The notes: a model not told the origin generated them from the letters alone. 63,820 bases of DNA from Mycobacterium sp. 852002-40037_SCH5390672 (GCF_001665875.1 NZ_LZTA01000025.1:1-63820); one strand, 5' to 3'. Positions 50,791-59,206 are shown, counted from the stretch's first letter. Numbers and translations are program-made.

Positions 50791-51462
50791 TCACTTGGTC
50801 ACGATAGCCGAGTTGTAGTTAGGGGCCCACGCTTGCTCGAAGACGGCGATAGGAACGTGCTCGTCGCGGCCGGTACTGATGCCGCTGTCGTTGAGATGGA
50901 CCACGCCGGCCTTGCTGTCAACGCCGGTGACCACCACGAAGTGGTTCCCAGAATTCCGCTTCCCGGGCCGGTTCCAGATTGTTTCGGCATTGAGGATGAC
51001 GATGACCTTGTGGTTGCCCCCCAGCTTGCGTGCCACGGCGGCGGTATCGGTCTGAATGTTGTCGGCTCTGATCCAGTAGTGCCACAGCAGTATCGGAAGG
51101 TCGGCGATATCGGTGGCGCCCGTTGGCTTCCAAATCGGCTTGTGACCCGCTGTGCTCGGCGTGTTTTCAGCCAAAGTGATCATCTGCTGTTCGGTTGGCT
51201 CGCGTCCCGTAATCTGGCCGACCACGTCGGCCACCGCCAATTCCCCACAATCGGAAGCGTGTTGTTCGCGCCAGTAGGGCGCGGCGGCGACGGGATCGCC
51301 ATACATTCCCAACTCATGGTCGGCGTCGGGGACGGGAGCGCCCGGGTTGGCGTGCACCCCGGCGGCCAATATCACCGGTGACACTGCAATCGCGGACAAC
51401 AAAACGACCCGGCCGAGCGTTCGTGCTGCGCTGGCGACCTTTGCCCGCGAGGTGCTGGTCAT
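50791..51462 (-). CDS. secreted C39-like cysteine-peptidase-fold protein
   Basis: A 223-residue exported protein. A signal peptide runs to about GVHA, after a basic start and a hydrophobic stretch (VVLLSAIAVSPVILAAG). The mature domain has the papain-like C39 arrangement: a candidate nucleophile cysteine in HASDCGELAVADV, a histidine in SGNHFVVVTGVD, and Asp/Asn in HLNDSG. This fits peptidase C39-like (C39_2) proteins, which may be proteases or only binding proteins. Start ATG at 51462. Its 3' end faces the CMD promoter. The substrate is unknown. Confidence 0.78.
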   Translation of the reverse strand: MTSTSRAKVASAARTLGRVVLLSAIAVSPVILAAGVHANPGAPVPDADHELGMYGDPVAAAPYWREQHASDCGELAVADVVGQITGREPTEQQMITLAENTPSTAGHKPIWKPTGATDIADLPILLWHYWIRADNIQTDTAAVARKLGGNHKVIVILNAETIWNRPGKRNSGNHFVVVTGVDSKAGVVHLNDSGISTGRDEHVPIAVFEQAWAPNYNSAIVTK

Positions 51463-51689
51463 GGGTGTCCGCTCCGGGGTCGCCGCGACGGCGTGCAGAT
51501 GTGACTAAAAGAGGTTCAGGTTGTGGCCCTGGACGGAGATTTAACAGAAGCGTGGCGAAAATACCGCACCGACACGCGGGTAGTTTATTGCCATGAAATC
51601 AAGCTGGTAGCCGTAAGGCCCCAGACTGTGTGGCGCACGACGAGCACCCCGACGGCCAGTGCGAACTCAGACGGCTTGCGGCGCATCGG

Positions 51690-52135
51690 CTTCCGGTACA
51701 AGATCGGCGACGCAGCGGGACGTTCATCTCCTGGCTTTCTAGCGAAGCATGTCGAGGGTGGTCCCGTCGATCTGGTGGATGGCCATCGACATGCCTTTGG
51801 CCTGTTCGATGGGAGCGCGGGTTTGCAGCGCACGCTGGATGGAGGCGGACGCGTCGCGGGCAGACCGGAAGCGAGAAAAGTCGCCAATCGCGCGGGACGC
51901 TGCCGTGGTGAGCGTGGCCGGGCTCGGCGACGGGATAGCGATCCCAGCGTTTGTTCGGCGGCGAACAGGGGCGCGGCAAGGAAGCTGAGAATTCCTTCGT
52001 CGCCGGCCGAAGGGGCGAACCTCGGCCGCGTCGCGGCGCCGTCGTCGGAGTCGACAAAGACGATGGTGCGGGTCCGGGAGGTGTCCAGGCACGGTCTCTG
52101 ACCTGCGTCGTAGGAATGCTAATCAGCTGGGGGAT
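51690..52135 (-). pseudogene. GAF-ANTAR regulator remnant with frameshifts
   Basis: On the minus strand three reading frames each keep part of one protein. From about 52110 downward one frame reads ...GQRPCLDTSRTRTIVFVDSD and then GILSFLAAPLFAAEQTLGSL, matching the end of a GAF domain. A second frame (to 51739) gives IQRALQTRAPIEQAKGMSMA, the hallmark of the ANTAR RNA-binding domain. A third frame has LESQEMNVPLR, the next ANTAR segment (LRxxSQxxNxxLR). An in-frame stop (TAG) also precedes the GAF part. The N-terminal GAF half is missing. Functional relatives are transcription antiterminators; this copy is dead. Confidence 0.75.
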
Positions 52136-52506
52136 GTTGGTGGCTATCGACGATGGGGCCCGTCTGAGTTCTGGTAATAGCCCTTGCCGCAACTAGCCAG
52201 GATGGTGGTCGGGCCCGCTTGCCGCGGCCGACGGAACAACGCAGACCGCGCCGGCTGCAATAGCCACCGCGGCAGCTAGAAACTGAGCCGCATACCCCAG
52301 CTCGAAAAGTGATCTTGAGATTCGCGGGTGCCCACCCCGGAACGGAGAGTAACGGGTTGAGGCGCGGCCTGCGTGGGTCGAACATTCAGCCGAGGACACC
52401 GCGGGCTGCTATTGCCGGCCTGCAAGCACCCCGAATGACCCCCCAGGGGATCGGCCGCCTCGACCCGGCGACCAACGGATTATGAGTCCTGCGCAAGCGC
52501 CACCGA
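52136..52506. other. intergenic region, no confident gene
   Basis: A 371-base stretch between the ANTAR remnant and the VOC gene. On the minus strand a 68-codon frame (52193-52399) contains a hydrophobic run (FLAAAVAIAAGAVCVV) followed by PSAAASGPDHHPG and a stop, looking like a signal peptide with almost no mature protein. It may be a degraded exported-protein gene; there is no good ribosome-binding site. I see nothing else. Confidence 0.4.
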
Positions 52507-52959
52507 CTAAGGCCGCGGCGGCAACGCCGCCAACCACCCATCCGAAAGCAACTCCAACAACTGCCCGTCCGGATCCCGGATCATCGCCATCGCCTCACCC
52601 ACGGTCCCCTCAACCACCGCTCCCCCAAAGTCCGCAACTCTCTCCAGCACACCCGGAAGGTCAGACACCGAGAACGAGATGTGCGTCAGCCCGATCTGAT
52701 CCATGACCCGCTCCGAGCCGGCGTGAACCTCACGCTTCGAGTAGTCCATCAGTTCGAGCACCAACCCGTCCCGCACCAGATACGTCGCATGCACCCCGAG
52801 CGGCTCAGGCAGCCCCACCAGCTGGGAGGTCGGGCCGTCGGGCGGGTCGAGTTCCCACCAGAACCGAAACCCCAGCAGGCGCTCGTAGAAGCGGCGCGAT
52901 CGCTCGCGGTCGGTGACGCATAACCCAACGTGATTGAAAACCGTCCGATGGCTCGTCAT
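52507..52959 (-). CDS. VOC-superfamily (glyoxalase/dioxygenase-fold) protein
   Basis: A 150-residue protein with the two beta-alpha-beta-beta-beta units of the vicinal oxygen chelate fold. The first unit begins FNHVGLCVTDRERSRRFYERLLGF and the second GLTHISFSVSDLPGVLER; the end IRDPDGQLLEL carries the last metal-ligand glutamate. The likely metal ligands are the histidines of NHVG and THIS plus that glutamate. The substrate is unknown. Start at 52959 with AAAGGTTG upstream. Divergent from the P450 at 53124. Confidence 0.85.
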   Translation of the reverse strand: MTSHRTVFNHVGLCVTDRERSRRFYERLLGFRFWWELDPPDGPTSQLVGLPEPLGVHATYLVRDGLVLELMDYSKREVHAGSERVMDQIGLTHISFSVSDLPGVLERVADFGGAVVEGTVGEAMAMIRDPDGQLLELLSDGWLAALPPRP

Positions 52960-53123
52960 GACAACCTTTCCGCAGCAAACCGGGCCGAAACGATCACGAC
53001 CCGGACCGACCGACCTCGAAGGCGCTTCTCCGCCCACCGCAAACGCGTAATAATGCAAAGATAAACCAATAGCTAGTAGCTACCGCCGAATAAGCAGATC
53101 ACCTTCCGTTGGAGGGCTTTTCG

Positions 53124-54392
53124 ATGTCCACACGTCCGAATGTCAGCGCAGACGCAATCGTTGACTTCGACCACCATTCCGACGCTTTCAACCTCAACGA
53201 GCTGGCCGTCAACGCCGACCTGCGGCAGCGATGTCCGGTGGCGTGGAACGAGAATTATGGCGGATTCTGGTTCCTCAGCAGCTACGACGCCGTGAGCCAA
53301 ACCGCCCGCAACGGCGACACTTTCGCCCACAAATACGAGCCGGACGCCGAAGACGGCGTCGACTATCAAGGCGAGATGGGTGTCCCCCGCCCCGACGGCC
53401 AACCGGCCCTGGGCATCGGCGAGGTCGACGGCCCCTACCACCAAGCACTGCGGCACGCGCTGGCACCGTTCTTCTCCCCCGGCGCGGTCGAGAAACTCAA
53501 GCCGTTCATGGAGCAATCCGCGCACTGGTTCCTCGACCAACAAATAACAGAAGGACACATGGACCTGGTGCTCGACTACGCGAGCCCGGTCCCGGCCATC
53601 CTGACCATGAAGCTGATGGGCCTGCCGTACGACAATTGGCACCTGTACGCCAACCTCTTTCACTCCGTCATGTCCGTCTCGCAGGACAGCGACGAGTACG
53701 CCAGCGCGATCGCCAAGGTGCCGGCCATGATGGAAGAGGTTCTCGAGTTCGCGGCCAACCGAAGGGCCGACGCCCGAGAAGATTTGACCAGCTTCCTCAT
53801 TCAGTTTGAGTTCGACGGCCAGCGCCTCAGCGACGAGCAATTGCTCAACATCCTGTGGAACCTGATCGGCGGCGGCGTCGACACCACCACCTCCCAGACC
53901 GCGCTGTCCCTGCTGCACCTGGGCGCCCACCCCGACATCCGACAGCAACTCATCGACCATCCGGAGCTCTACCGCACCGCCACCGACGAATTCCTGCGCT
54001 ACTTCTCGGTCAACCAAACCCTCAGCCGCACAGTGACTCACGACGTCGTGCTGGCCGGCCAACGCCTGCGCAAGAACGACCGCGTCGTCATCAGCTGGCT
54101 GTCGGCCAACCACGACGAAAACGAGTTCGACCGGCCCGACGAAATCATTCTCGACCGCACCCCGAACCGTCACGTCGCGTTCGGGCTGGGGCCGCACCGC
54201 TGCATCGGCTCGCACCTGGCCCGGCTGATGTCCGGGGTGATGGTCAAGGCCGTCCTGGACCGCATCCCCGACTATGAAGTCGACGTCGAAAACGTCCAGC
54301 AATACCTGGGCAACCCGAGCTTGACCGGGCTGGGCAGGCTCCCCGTCACCTTCGCTTCCGGAGCCAGCCGGGAAACAGAACGGCCATGGTAA
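53124..54392 (+). CDS. cytochrome P450
   Basis: A 422-residue P450. The I-helix motif is GGGVDTTTSQ, the K-helix has DEFLRYF, and the heme loop is FGLGPHRCIG with the cysteine ligand. The acid-alcohol pair is D-T in the I helix. I could not assign the CYP family with confidence. Start at 53124 is preceded by TTGGAGGG at 53109. It converges tail-to-tail with a TetR gene (4 bases between stops), and a VOC protein is divergent, so the group may form one catabolic or modification unit. Confidence 0.88.
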   Translation: MSTRPNVSADAIVDFDHHSDAFNLNELAVNADLRQRCPVAWNENYGGFWFLSSYDAVSQTARNGDTFAHKYEPDAEDGVDYQGEMGVPRPDGQPALGIGEVDGPYHQALRHALAPFFSPGAVEKLKPFMEQSAHWFLDQQITEGHMDLVLDYASPVPAILTMKLMGLPYDNWHLYANLFHSVMSVSQDSDEYASAIAKVPAMMEEVLEFAANRRADAREDLTSFLIQFEFDGQRLSDEQLLNILWNLIGGGVDTTTSQTALSLLHLGAHPDIRQQLIDHPELYRTATDEFLRYFSVNQTLSRTVTHDVVLAGQRLRKNDRVVISWLSANHDENEFDRPDEIILDRTPNRHVAFGLGPHRCIGSHLARLMSGVMVKAVLDRIPDYEVDVENVQQYLGNPSLTGLGRLPVTFASGASRETERPW

Positions 54393-54396
54393 TCCC

Positions 54397-55005
54397 TCAA
54401 AGCACTTGCGCCACAACGCCCGCGATGAGTTCGTCGGGGGCTTGAACGATCCCGACAGCGCCCAGCTGGCCGCCGATGGCCAGCGATGCGATGCCGTGCA
54501 CCAGCGACCAGAGCGGCGCGGCCACCTCCCGAGGATCCCGTTCCTTGACGATCCCCGCCTCCTGGCATCTGGTGATCGCGTCGAGCAGGTCGCCGAACGC
54601 CTGCTCGCCAGCCATCGCCGTGCTCGGCTGCTCGGCCTTCAGTGACTCCGCGCCGAACATCACCTGATAGTGATCGGGGTGGGCAATGGCCCACCGCACG
54701 TAAGTACGGCCCAGCTCAATGACCCGCTCCTTTGGATCCGATGCGCGGTCGGCGGCCGCAGCCAGGTCGGCATGCAACTCGTGGAATCCCTGTTCGGCGA
54801 CGGCGGCCAGCAACTCGGCCTTATCGGCGAAATGCCGGTACGGCGCCGCGGCACTGACGCCGGCGCGGCGCGCCGCCTCCGTGAGGGTGAACCCTTTCGG
54901 CCCCTTCTCGGCCACCAGCGATAACGCGGCGCTGGTCAGCGCCCGCTTGAGATCACCGTGGTGGTAGCTCGCGCGCCGCCGAGTGGTTGATCGCTGCACT
55001 GCCAT
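54397..55005 (-). CDS. TetR-family regulator with WHG-type ligand domain
   Basis: A 202-residue regulator. The helix-turn-helix (FTLTEAARRAGVSAAAPYRHF) is preceded by the RASYHHGDLKRAL segment typical of TetR proteins with the WHG-type C-terminal domain, and LWSLVHGIASLAI supplies the W..HG motif. Start at 55005. It is divergent from the DUF1707/SDR pair, and a perfect operator lies between them, so it probably represses itself and that pair. Confidence 0.88.
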   Translation of the reverse strand: MAVQRSTTRRRASYHHGDLKRALTSAALSLVAEKGPKGFTLTEAARRAGVSAAAPYRHFADKAELLAAVAEQGFHELHADLAAAADRASDPKERVIELGRTYVRWAIAHPDHYQVMFGAESLKAEQPSTAMAGEQAFGDLLDAITRCQEAGIVKERDPREVAAPLWSLVHGIASLAIGGQLGAVGIVQAPDELIAGVVAQVL

Positions 55006-55013
55006 GTTGACGA

Positions 55014-55039
55014 CATTAACATTATCGTCTATGTTAATG
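55014..55039. promoter_or_regulatory. TetR operator CATTAACAT-n8-ATGTTAATG
   Basis: Perfect 9-base inverted repeat with an 8-base spacer, 8 bases from the TetR start and 29 bases from the DUF1707 gene start. It is the most clear-cut operator of the window after the perfect 30-bp palindrome, and its A+T content also suggests overlap with the promoters. Confidence 0.75.
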
Positions 55040-55068
55040 CTATTCACATCGGCGACCAAGGAGACGAC

Positions 55069-55500
55069 ATGTCGAATCTGCTTGAAACCACAGCCACACT
55101 CGCCGGCACCCGCGACCGGGAGAAGACGGCCGATCTACTCGGTCAGGCGCTCGCCCAGGGATACCTGCAGGTGGACGAGTACGACCAACGGCTGCAAGCG
55201 GTGTTCCAGACGCACACGGCCCAAGAACTGCACGAACTCCTCACCGACCTGCCGCTCGATCGCATCCGGCGTCACGATCCCCGTCGGCGTGCCGCCCGCA
55301 TTACCGCGGCTCGTCGTGGAGTGCGCGCTCACCTGGCCGCGTACCTCGCCATGGTCGCCATCGTGCTCACCGTCTGGGCAGCCGTCGCCGTGACGACCGA
55401 CGCAACCTACTTCTGGCCAATCTGGCCCATCCTCGGCGCGGGGATCGGACTTGTCAGCCACGCCGCGTCGGTACGGCGCGTTAACCAAAACCGTTGGTAA
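55069..55500 (+). CDS. DUF1707 protein with two membrane helices
   Basis: A 143-residue protein. The DUF1707 motif is visible at residues 12-58 (GTRDREKTADLLGQALAQGYLQVDEYDQRL then LHELLTDLP), and a basic linker leads to two hydrophobic helices (AYLAMVAIVLTVWAAVAV; FWPIWPILGAGIGLVSHA). DUF1707 resembles the short SHOCT-type oligomerisation modules. It is followed by an SDR gene 25 bases later and driven from the TetR divergent promoter. Function unknown. Confidence 0.82.
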   Translation: MSNLLETTATLAGTRDREKTADLLGQALAQGYLQVDEYDQRLQAVFQTHTAQELHELLTDLPLDRIRRHDPRRRAARITAARRGVRAHLAAYLAMVAIVLTVWAAVAVTTDATYFWPIWPILGAGIGLVSHAASVRRVNQNRW

Positions 55501-55525
55501 ACGGTGTTACTCGCGAGGAGGAGTC

Positions 55526-56314
55526 ATGAAGAACACGGCAGTGGTCACCGGCGCCAGCTCAGGGCTGGGCGCGATCTTCGCCGAACAGCTGGCGCAGCGG
55601 GGTTTCTCGCTGGTGTTGGCCGGGCGAGATCAGCATCGGCTCGAGGCGGTCAAACAACGGATCCGGCAGAGCACCAAGGTTGAACTGGTCGTCGGCGACC
55701 TTGGCACCAACGACGGTATCGAGGATCTGATCGCCCGCCTGAACGGACGAGTGATCGACGTGCTGGTCAACAACGCCGGCTTCGGCACCTACGGCCCGTT
55801 CGCGGAAATCGACGGCATTCGTGAACACGAACTGGTCGCGGTCAACGTCGACGCACCGGTTCGCCTAACCCACGCGGTCCTTCCCGGGATGCTGGCTCGC
55901 GGTCGCGGCGGCATCTTGAATGTCGCCTCCACCATCGCTTTTCAGCCCGGAACCTATCAAGCCACCTATGGGGCATCGAAAGCGTTCGTGTTGTCGCTGA
56001 GCCAGGCGTTGTGGGCCGAGACCCGCGGCTCCGGTGTCACCGTGACGGCGCTCTGCCCCGGGCCCACAGACACCGGATTCGTCGATGCGCTCGGCTCGGA
56101 CGTCTCGCACACCGCGGTCTATCGACACCTCGCCGCACCTGGACCCGTCGTGGCCGCCGGGTTGCGCGGTCTCGACCGCGGCCGCGCGGTGGTCGTGCCC
56201 GGCTGGCGCTACCGGATCATGGTGACGGGCGGACGATGCGCGCCCGGATGGCTGTCGGCGATTATGAGCGGGCGAATGCTGCGGCCCGCGGAAGCGCCGG
56301 CAAAGACAGCGTGA
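55526..56314 (+). CDS. short-chain dehydrogenase/reductase
   Basis: A 262-residue classical-type SDR. The nucleotide motif is TGASSGLG, followed by NNAGFG and the active-site YGASK (Y-x-x-x-K). A serine at ASTIAF completes the triad. The cofactor-specifying region AGRDQHRL favours NADP(H). Start at 55526 with GAGGAGGAG upstream. The C-terminal 40 residues contain a hydrophobic stretch. The likely substrate is a lipid or small ketone; unknown. Confidence 0.88.
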   Translation: MKNTAVVTGASSGLGAIFAEQLAQRGFSLVLAGRDQHRLEAVKQRIRQSTKVELVVGDLGTNDGIEDLIARLNGRVIDVLVNNAGFGTYGPFAEIDGIREHELVAVNVDAPVRLTHAVLPGMLARGRGGILNVASTIAFQPGTYQATYGASKAFVLSLSQALWAETRGSGVTVTALCPGPTDTGFVDALGSDVSHTAVYRHLAAPGPVVAAGLRGLDRGRAVVVPGWRYRIMVTGGRCAPGWLSAIMSGRMLRPAEAPAKTA

Positions 56315-56389
56315 CCACCTTGCGCCCGCGGTTCTTCGCCGTTGCGTTACACGCGCGACGTGCTGGTGCCGGACCGATAAGCCAATTTC

Positions 56390-56419
56390 AAAAGCGCTAT
56401 CACATCCGCTAGCGCGTTC
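56390..56419. repeat. 30-bp palindrome, copy 4 (convergent SDR / kinase ends)
   Basis: Half-sites AAAAGCGCTATCACA and (other strand) GAACGCGCTAGCGGA. This is the most diverged copy, with 10 of 15 positions matching between its arms, but GCGCTA is kept in both. It lies between the convergent SDR (ends 56314) and kinase (ends 56531) genes, like copy 1. Confidence 0.6.
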
Positions 56420-56530
56420 GGAAATCGTTTCATGGCCGACAAGCCGTTACCCATGTGACCTTTGGGGCTATGTAGCCTCAGACTATCCCGTCGCACACAG
56501 GTGAGCCGAAACGCACTGCGCGCGTCCTAC

Positions 56531-58003
56531 TTACGTCGCCGTAGCGTACTGCAGCACGGGTTCCGAGGAATCGACGTGACCGTAGCTAATGATCCGCAGC
56601 CGGTTTGGACGTACCTCGTAGACGACGCCGTCGACCGGATTGGTGACGTCGAATCCGTCCTCGACCCGCTCGGCATTCGAGAGCTCGATGTGCGCACCGT
56701 CGCGAATCCGCTCGCCGCGGTAGTAATAAGTGCCGCTGAGGTTTTGGCACACCACCGCCAGCGACTTGGCGGTGCGCACCACCGCGGCAGGCGGATTTCC
56801 CGGGTCGCAGCGGGCCGTCTCGCCCACGAACCCTAACCCGTCGGCACCCTTCACCGGACGCGATAACGTCGGCGTCAGCGGTGGCGGCGGCGTCGTCGGT
56901 CCCGGAGGTGCCGCCTGCAACGTCTGGGGTGGGGGCGAACCGTTGCGATGGCTACCGCCAACCAGATTCACCGACAGCACCAGCCCAGCGATCAACATCA
57001 GCGCCGCCACCGCGGTCACCACGACCGGAGTGCGACCAATTGCCGGCCAATGCCACGAAGGTCCGGACGCCGGAGGCGGCACGGGACCGTCGCCGGGCTC
57101 CTCGAGTTCTGCAGGTGTGACTATCGGCAGCGGACGCGTCTTCGGGGGACCGCTTCGGCCGGCGGCAACACCCACCGGCTCGTAGGCCGCGAACACCGCG
57201 TCACTGGCGGCGCGGGCAAGTTCACCCGCGGAAGCGAATCGGGCCGCGCCCTGTTTGGCCATGCCCCGGGTGATGATGTCGTCGTACTCGCGGCCGACAC
57301 CGCGGCGCATGATGCTGGGCCGGGGCGCCGGCGCCAACATGTGCGCGCGCTTCAGCTCCCCCGCATCCTCGCTTTCGAACGGCGGCTGACCGGTGAGGCA
57401 CTCGTAGAGCACACACGCCAACGAGTAGACGTCGGTCTGCGGGCCCACGCGTCCGGTGGTGAAGCGCTCGGGCGCCATGTAGGTCCGCGGGAGCTTCTCG
57501 TCGCCCGCGGCCTGGGCAACGCCGAAGTCGGCAAGGTAGGTGAAGTGGTCGTGGGTGAGCAGGATGTTCTCGGGTTTGACGTCGAGGTGCACCAGCCCGC
57601 CGGCGTGCGCGGCGTCCAGTGCGCGGGCCACCTGCGCGGTGATCGACGCCGCACGCGACGGTTCCAGCCCGCCCTGCTCACGCAGCAGGTCCTTGAGGCT
57701 GCCCCCGTCGTCGACCAGGTGCATATCGATGAAAGGCACCCCGTCGATCTCGCCGAAGTCATGCAGCGGCAGGACATGGGGCTCCTGCAGCAGCGTCACC
57801 TTCCGGCACTCGCGCCAAAGACGTTGCTGGAAGCCAGGGTCCGCGGCCATCTCGCCGCGTAACAGCTTGACCGCGACCATCCGGTCCTTGACCTTGTCGT
57901 ACGCGCGGTAGACCTCGCCCGTTGCCCCGGTGCCGATCAGTGAACGCAGCTCGTACGGCCCGAACCGGGTACCGAGCCGCGAACTGCGGGACGAGGAGGT
58001 CAA
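56531..58003 (-). CDS. membrane Ser/Thr protein kinase with shortened activation loop (PknE/PknH-like)
   Basis: A 490-residue kinase. The glycine loop is GTGATGEVY (24-32), the catalytic lysine is K46, the catalytic loop is H139-L-D141-VKPEN (a non-RD kinase, as Arg of HRD is Leu), and DFG is at 159-161. DFG to APE (177-179) is only 21 residues, roughly ten shorter than in PknB, and the threonines that are usually phosphorylated are missing; only a TYMAPER threonine remains. One membrane helix is near 332-353, then a Pro-rich linker and a ~110-residue exterior domain with two Cys residues. The TTG start at 58003 has GAAAGGA upstream. Confidence 0.85.
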   Translation of the reverse strand: MTSSSRSSRLGTRFGPYELRSLIGTGATGEVYRAYDKVKDRMVAVKLLRGEMAADPGFQQRLWRECRKVTLLQEPHVLPLHDFGEIDGVPFIDMHLVDDGGSLKDLLREQGGLEPSRAASITAQVARALDAAHAGGLVHLDVKPENILLTHDHFTYLADFGVAQAAGDEKLPRTYMAPERFTTGRVGPQTDVYSLACVLYECLTGQPPFESEDAGELKRAHMLAPAPRPSIMRRGVGREYDDIITRGMAKQGAARFASAGELARAASDAVFAAYEPVGVAAGRSGPPKTRPLPIVTPAELEEPGDGPVPPPASGPSWHWPAIGRTPVVVTAVAALMLIAGLVLSVNLVGGSHRNGSPPPQTLQAAPPGPTTPPPPLTPTLSRPVKGADGLGFVGETARCDPGNPPAAVVRTAKSLAVVCQNLSGTYYYRGERIRDGAHIELSNAERVEDGFDVTNPVDGVVYEVRPNRLRIISYGHVDSSEPVLQYATAT

Positions 58004-58299
58004 GTGAGCAATCCTTTCTTAAACGCAGTCCAGCCCGCGGGTTCCCGCATTGGGCATCGACATAACGTGCGCAGCCTCACGCGTGTCGCTACTCCGAGAC
58101 ACTGCTGATGGCCGCTATTGTCTCCCGGCCAGGTCCCGCCCGCATTGCCAGACAGGATCGGCCCGCGCGAACACTGCGCCAGTCCCCTACCCTAGCTGCA
58201 GCGGCATGACCCGGTGGCGGCACCTTGACCGTCGCCGCAAACCCTCATTCAGGGGCTGGCAAAGGTCTTAGCGGATTCGGAGCCGCGGCGTGCGTCGTC
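58004..58299. other. 296-base gap with no gene
   Basis: Between the kinase start and a hypothetical gene, both on the minus strand. It must hold the kinase promoter. A small hairpin GCGGG-tt-CCCGC lies at 58036-58047. I see no RNA gene, ORF with a ribosome-binding site, or repeated element. Confidence 0.4.
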
Positions 58300-58713
58300 C
58301 TACATCCGGGCTATGCCGTCACGATCCTCGGAGCAGGACAGGCATGGGTCACCGTGCTCACTGCCGTAGTCGGCATAGGGTGCGACCGTTTGCACGACGG
58401 TAGCGGCTGTTTTGACGTCGAGTGACGGTTCGGTCGCCGCAGGGGCATCGTATGGGCGTAGCGAGGCGATACTACGGACTAGTGCGCTCGAATGATCTGG
58501 GCTGCCAGTGATGTCGATTGCGGCACGGCCATCAACAAAGAGCGTGTACATATCGTGCTCCGGAAATCCGTAGTTGAGTCGCAGCACGCACCAGTGACCG
58601 GCTTGTTCTGCGGCGTAAGGGAAGAATTTGTATCCCGTGCGCAACCAGCGCGGTTGCGCCATCTCATCAATCGCAGGGCGCGGTGCTGGAGACGGTCGGT
58701 TACCGCCTGACAT
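58300..58713 (-). CDS. hypothetical protein, unknown function
   Basis: A 137-residue protein that I do not recognise. The N-terminal half has RWLRTGYKFFPYAAEQAG and LRLNYGFPEHDMYTLFVDG, suggestive of a small alpha/beta fold. Three Cys residues are present, two near the C-terminus in DPCLSCS. No signal peptide or membrane helix. Start ATG at 58713. It precedes another hypothetical gene on the same strand by about 88 bases and could be part of a small operon. Confidence 0.6.
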   Translation of the reverse strand: MSGGNRPSPAPRPAIDEMAQPRWLRTGYKFFPYAAEQAGHWCVLRLNYGFPEHDMYTLFVDGRAAIDITGSPDHSSALVRSIASLRPYDAPAATEPSLDVKTAATVVQTVAPYADYGSEHGDPCLSCSEDRDGIARM

Positions 58714-58801
58714 ACGAGGATCCTAAGGCGCGTTGCCTAGCGAAACGAGAATGGCCCGGACCACATAGGGCATAAGACCGAGCACAGGAAACTGGGGAGA
58801 A

Positions 58802-59206
58802 CTATTGCCGGCTTTGCAATGACTCGGCTAGTCGTTCGCCTTCGGGTGTCAGTTGGAGCCAGATTGTTAAATCCCACAGCGTAGGTTCGTCGCAGTGGCC
58901 GACGAAGAGGTCGCGGACGCGGTCCATGGCGGCGTCGATTGAAAGATCCCAGGGCACTACTCGTTCGTCGGAAGCGCCGAGTATTTCTCCGATCTTCATG
59001 AGCCCGTCGTCAAGCAGGGATCGGATCGTGTGCAGCACTACGTCCTGCTGGCCAGCAACGGTGTCAGCGAGTTGTTCGCGTCTCATGACCGAGGTGACGT
59101 GCGCCATCGGTACACACATTGCCAACCCGTCGAGTAGTAGCCGTTTGCGCAGGAACTCTTCGGCCCTGATTCCCGACTCGTGATGCCGGCCATCGGATTG
59201 CGTCAT
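58802..59206 (-). CDS. hypothetical helical protein, possibly winged-helix
   Basis: A 134-residue helical protein without recognised family. Its C-terminus LWDLTIWLQLTPEGERLAESL resembles the wing of a winged-helix DNA-binding domain, but the recognition helix is not evident. Start at 59206; the upstream frame to 59341 has no start signal. Divergent from the FAD dehydrogenase at 59297, so it could regulate it; this is only positional. Confidence 0.55.
   Translation of the reverse strand: MTQSDGRHHESGIRAEEFLRKRLLLDGLAMCVPMAHVTSVMRREQLADTVAGQQDVVLHTIRSLLDDGLMKIGEILGASDERVVPWDLSIDAAMDRVRDLFVGHCDEPTLWDLTIWLQLTPEGERLAESLQSRQ

Noticed and set aside
51523..52101. 192-residue plus-strand frame in the gene-poor stretch
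   Set aside because: The opposite strand reads GAF and ANTAR motifs in shifted frames, which explains the sequence; the plus-strand translation has no recognisable features.
58036..58047. Small hairpin as a possible RNA gene
   Set aside because: Only a 5-bp stem; no tRNA-like or other RNA structure around it.
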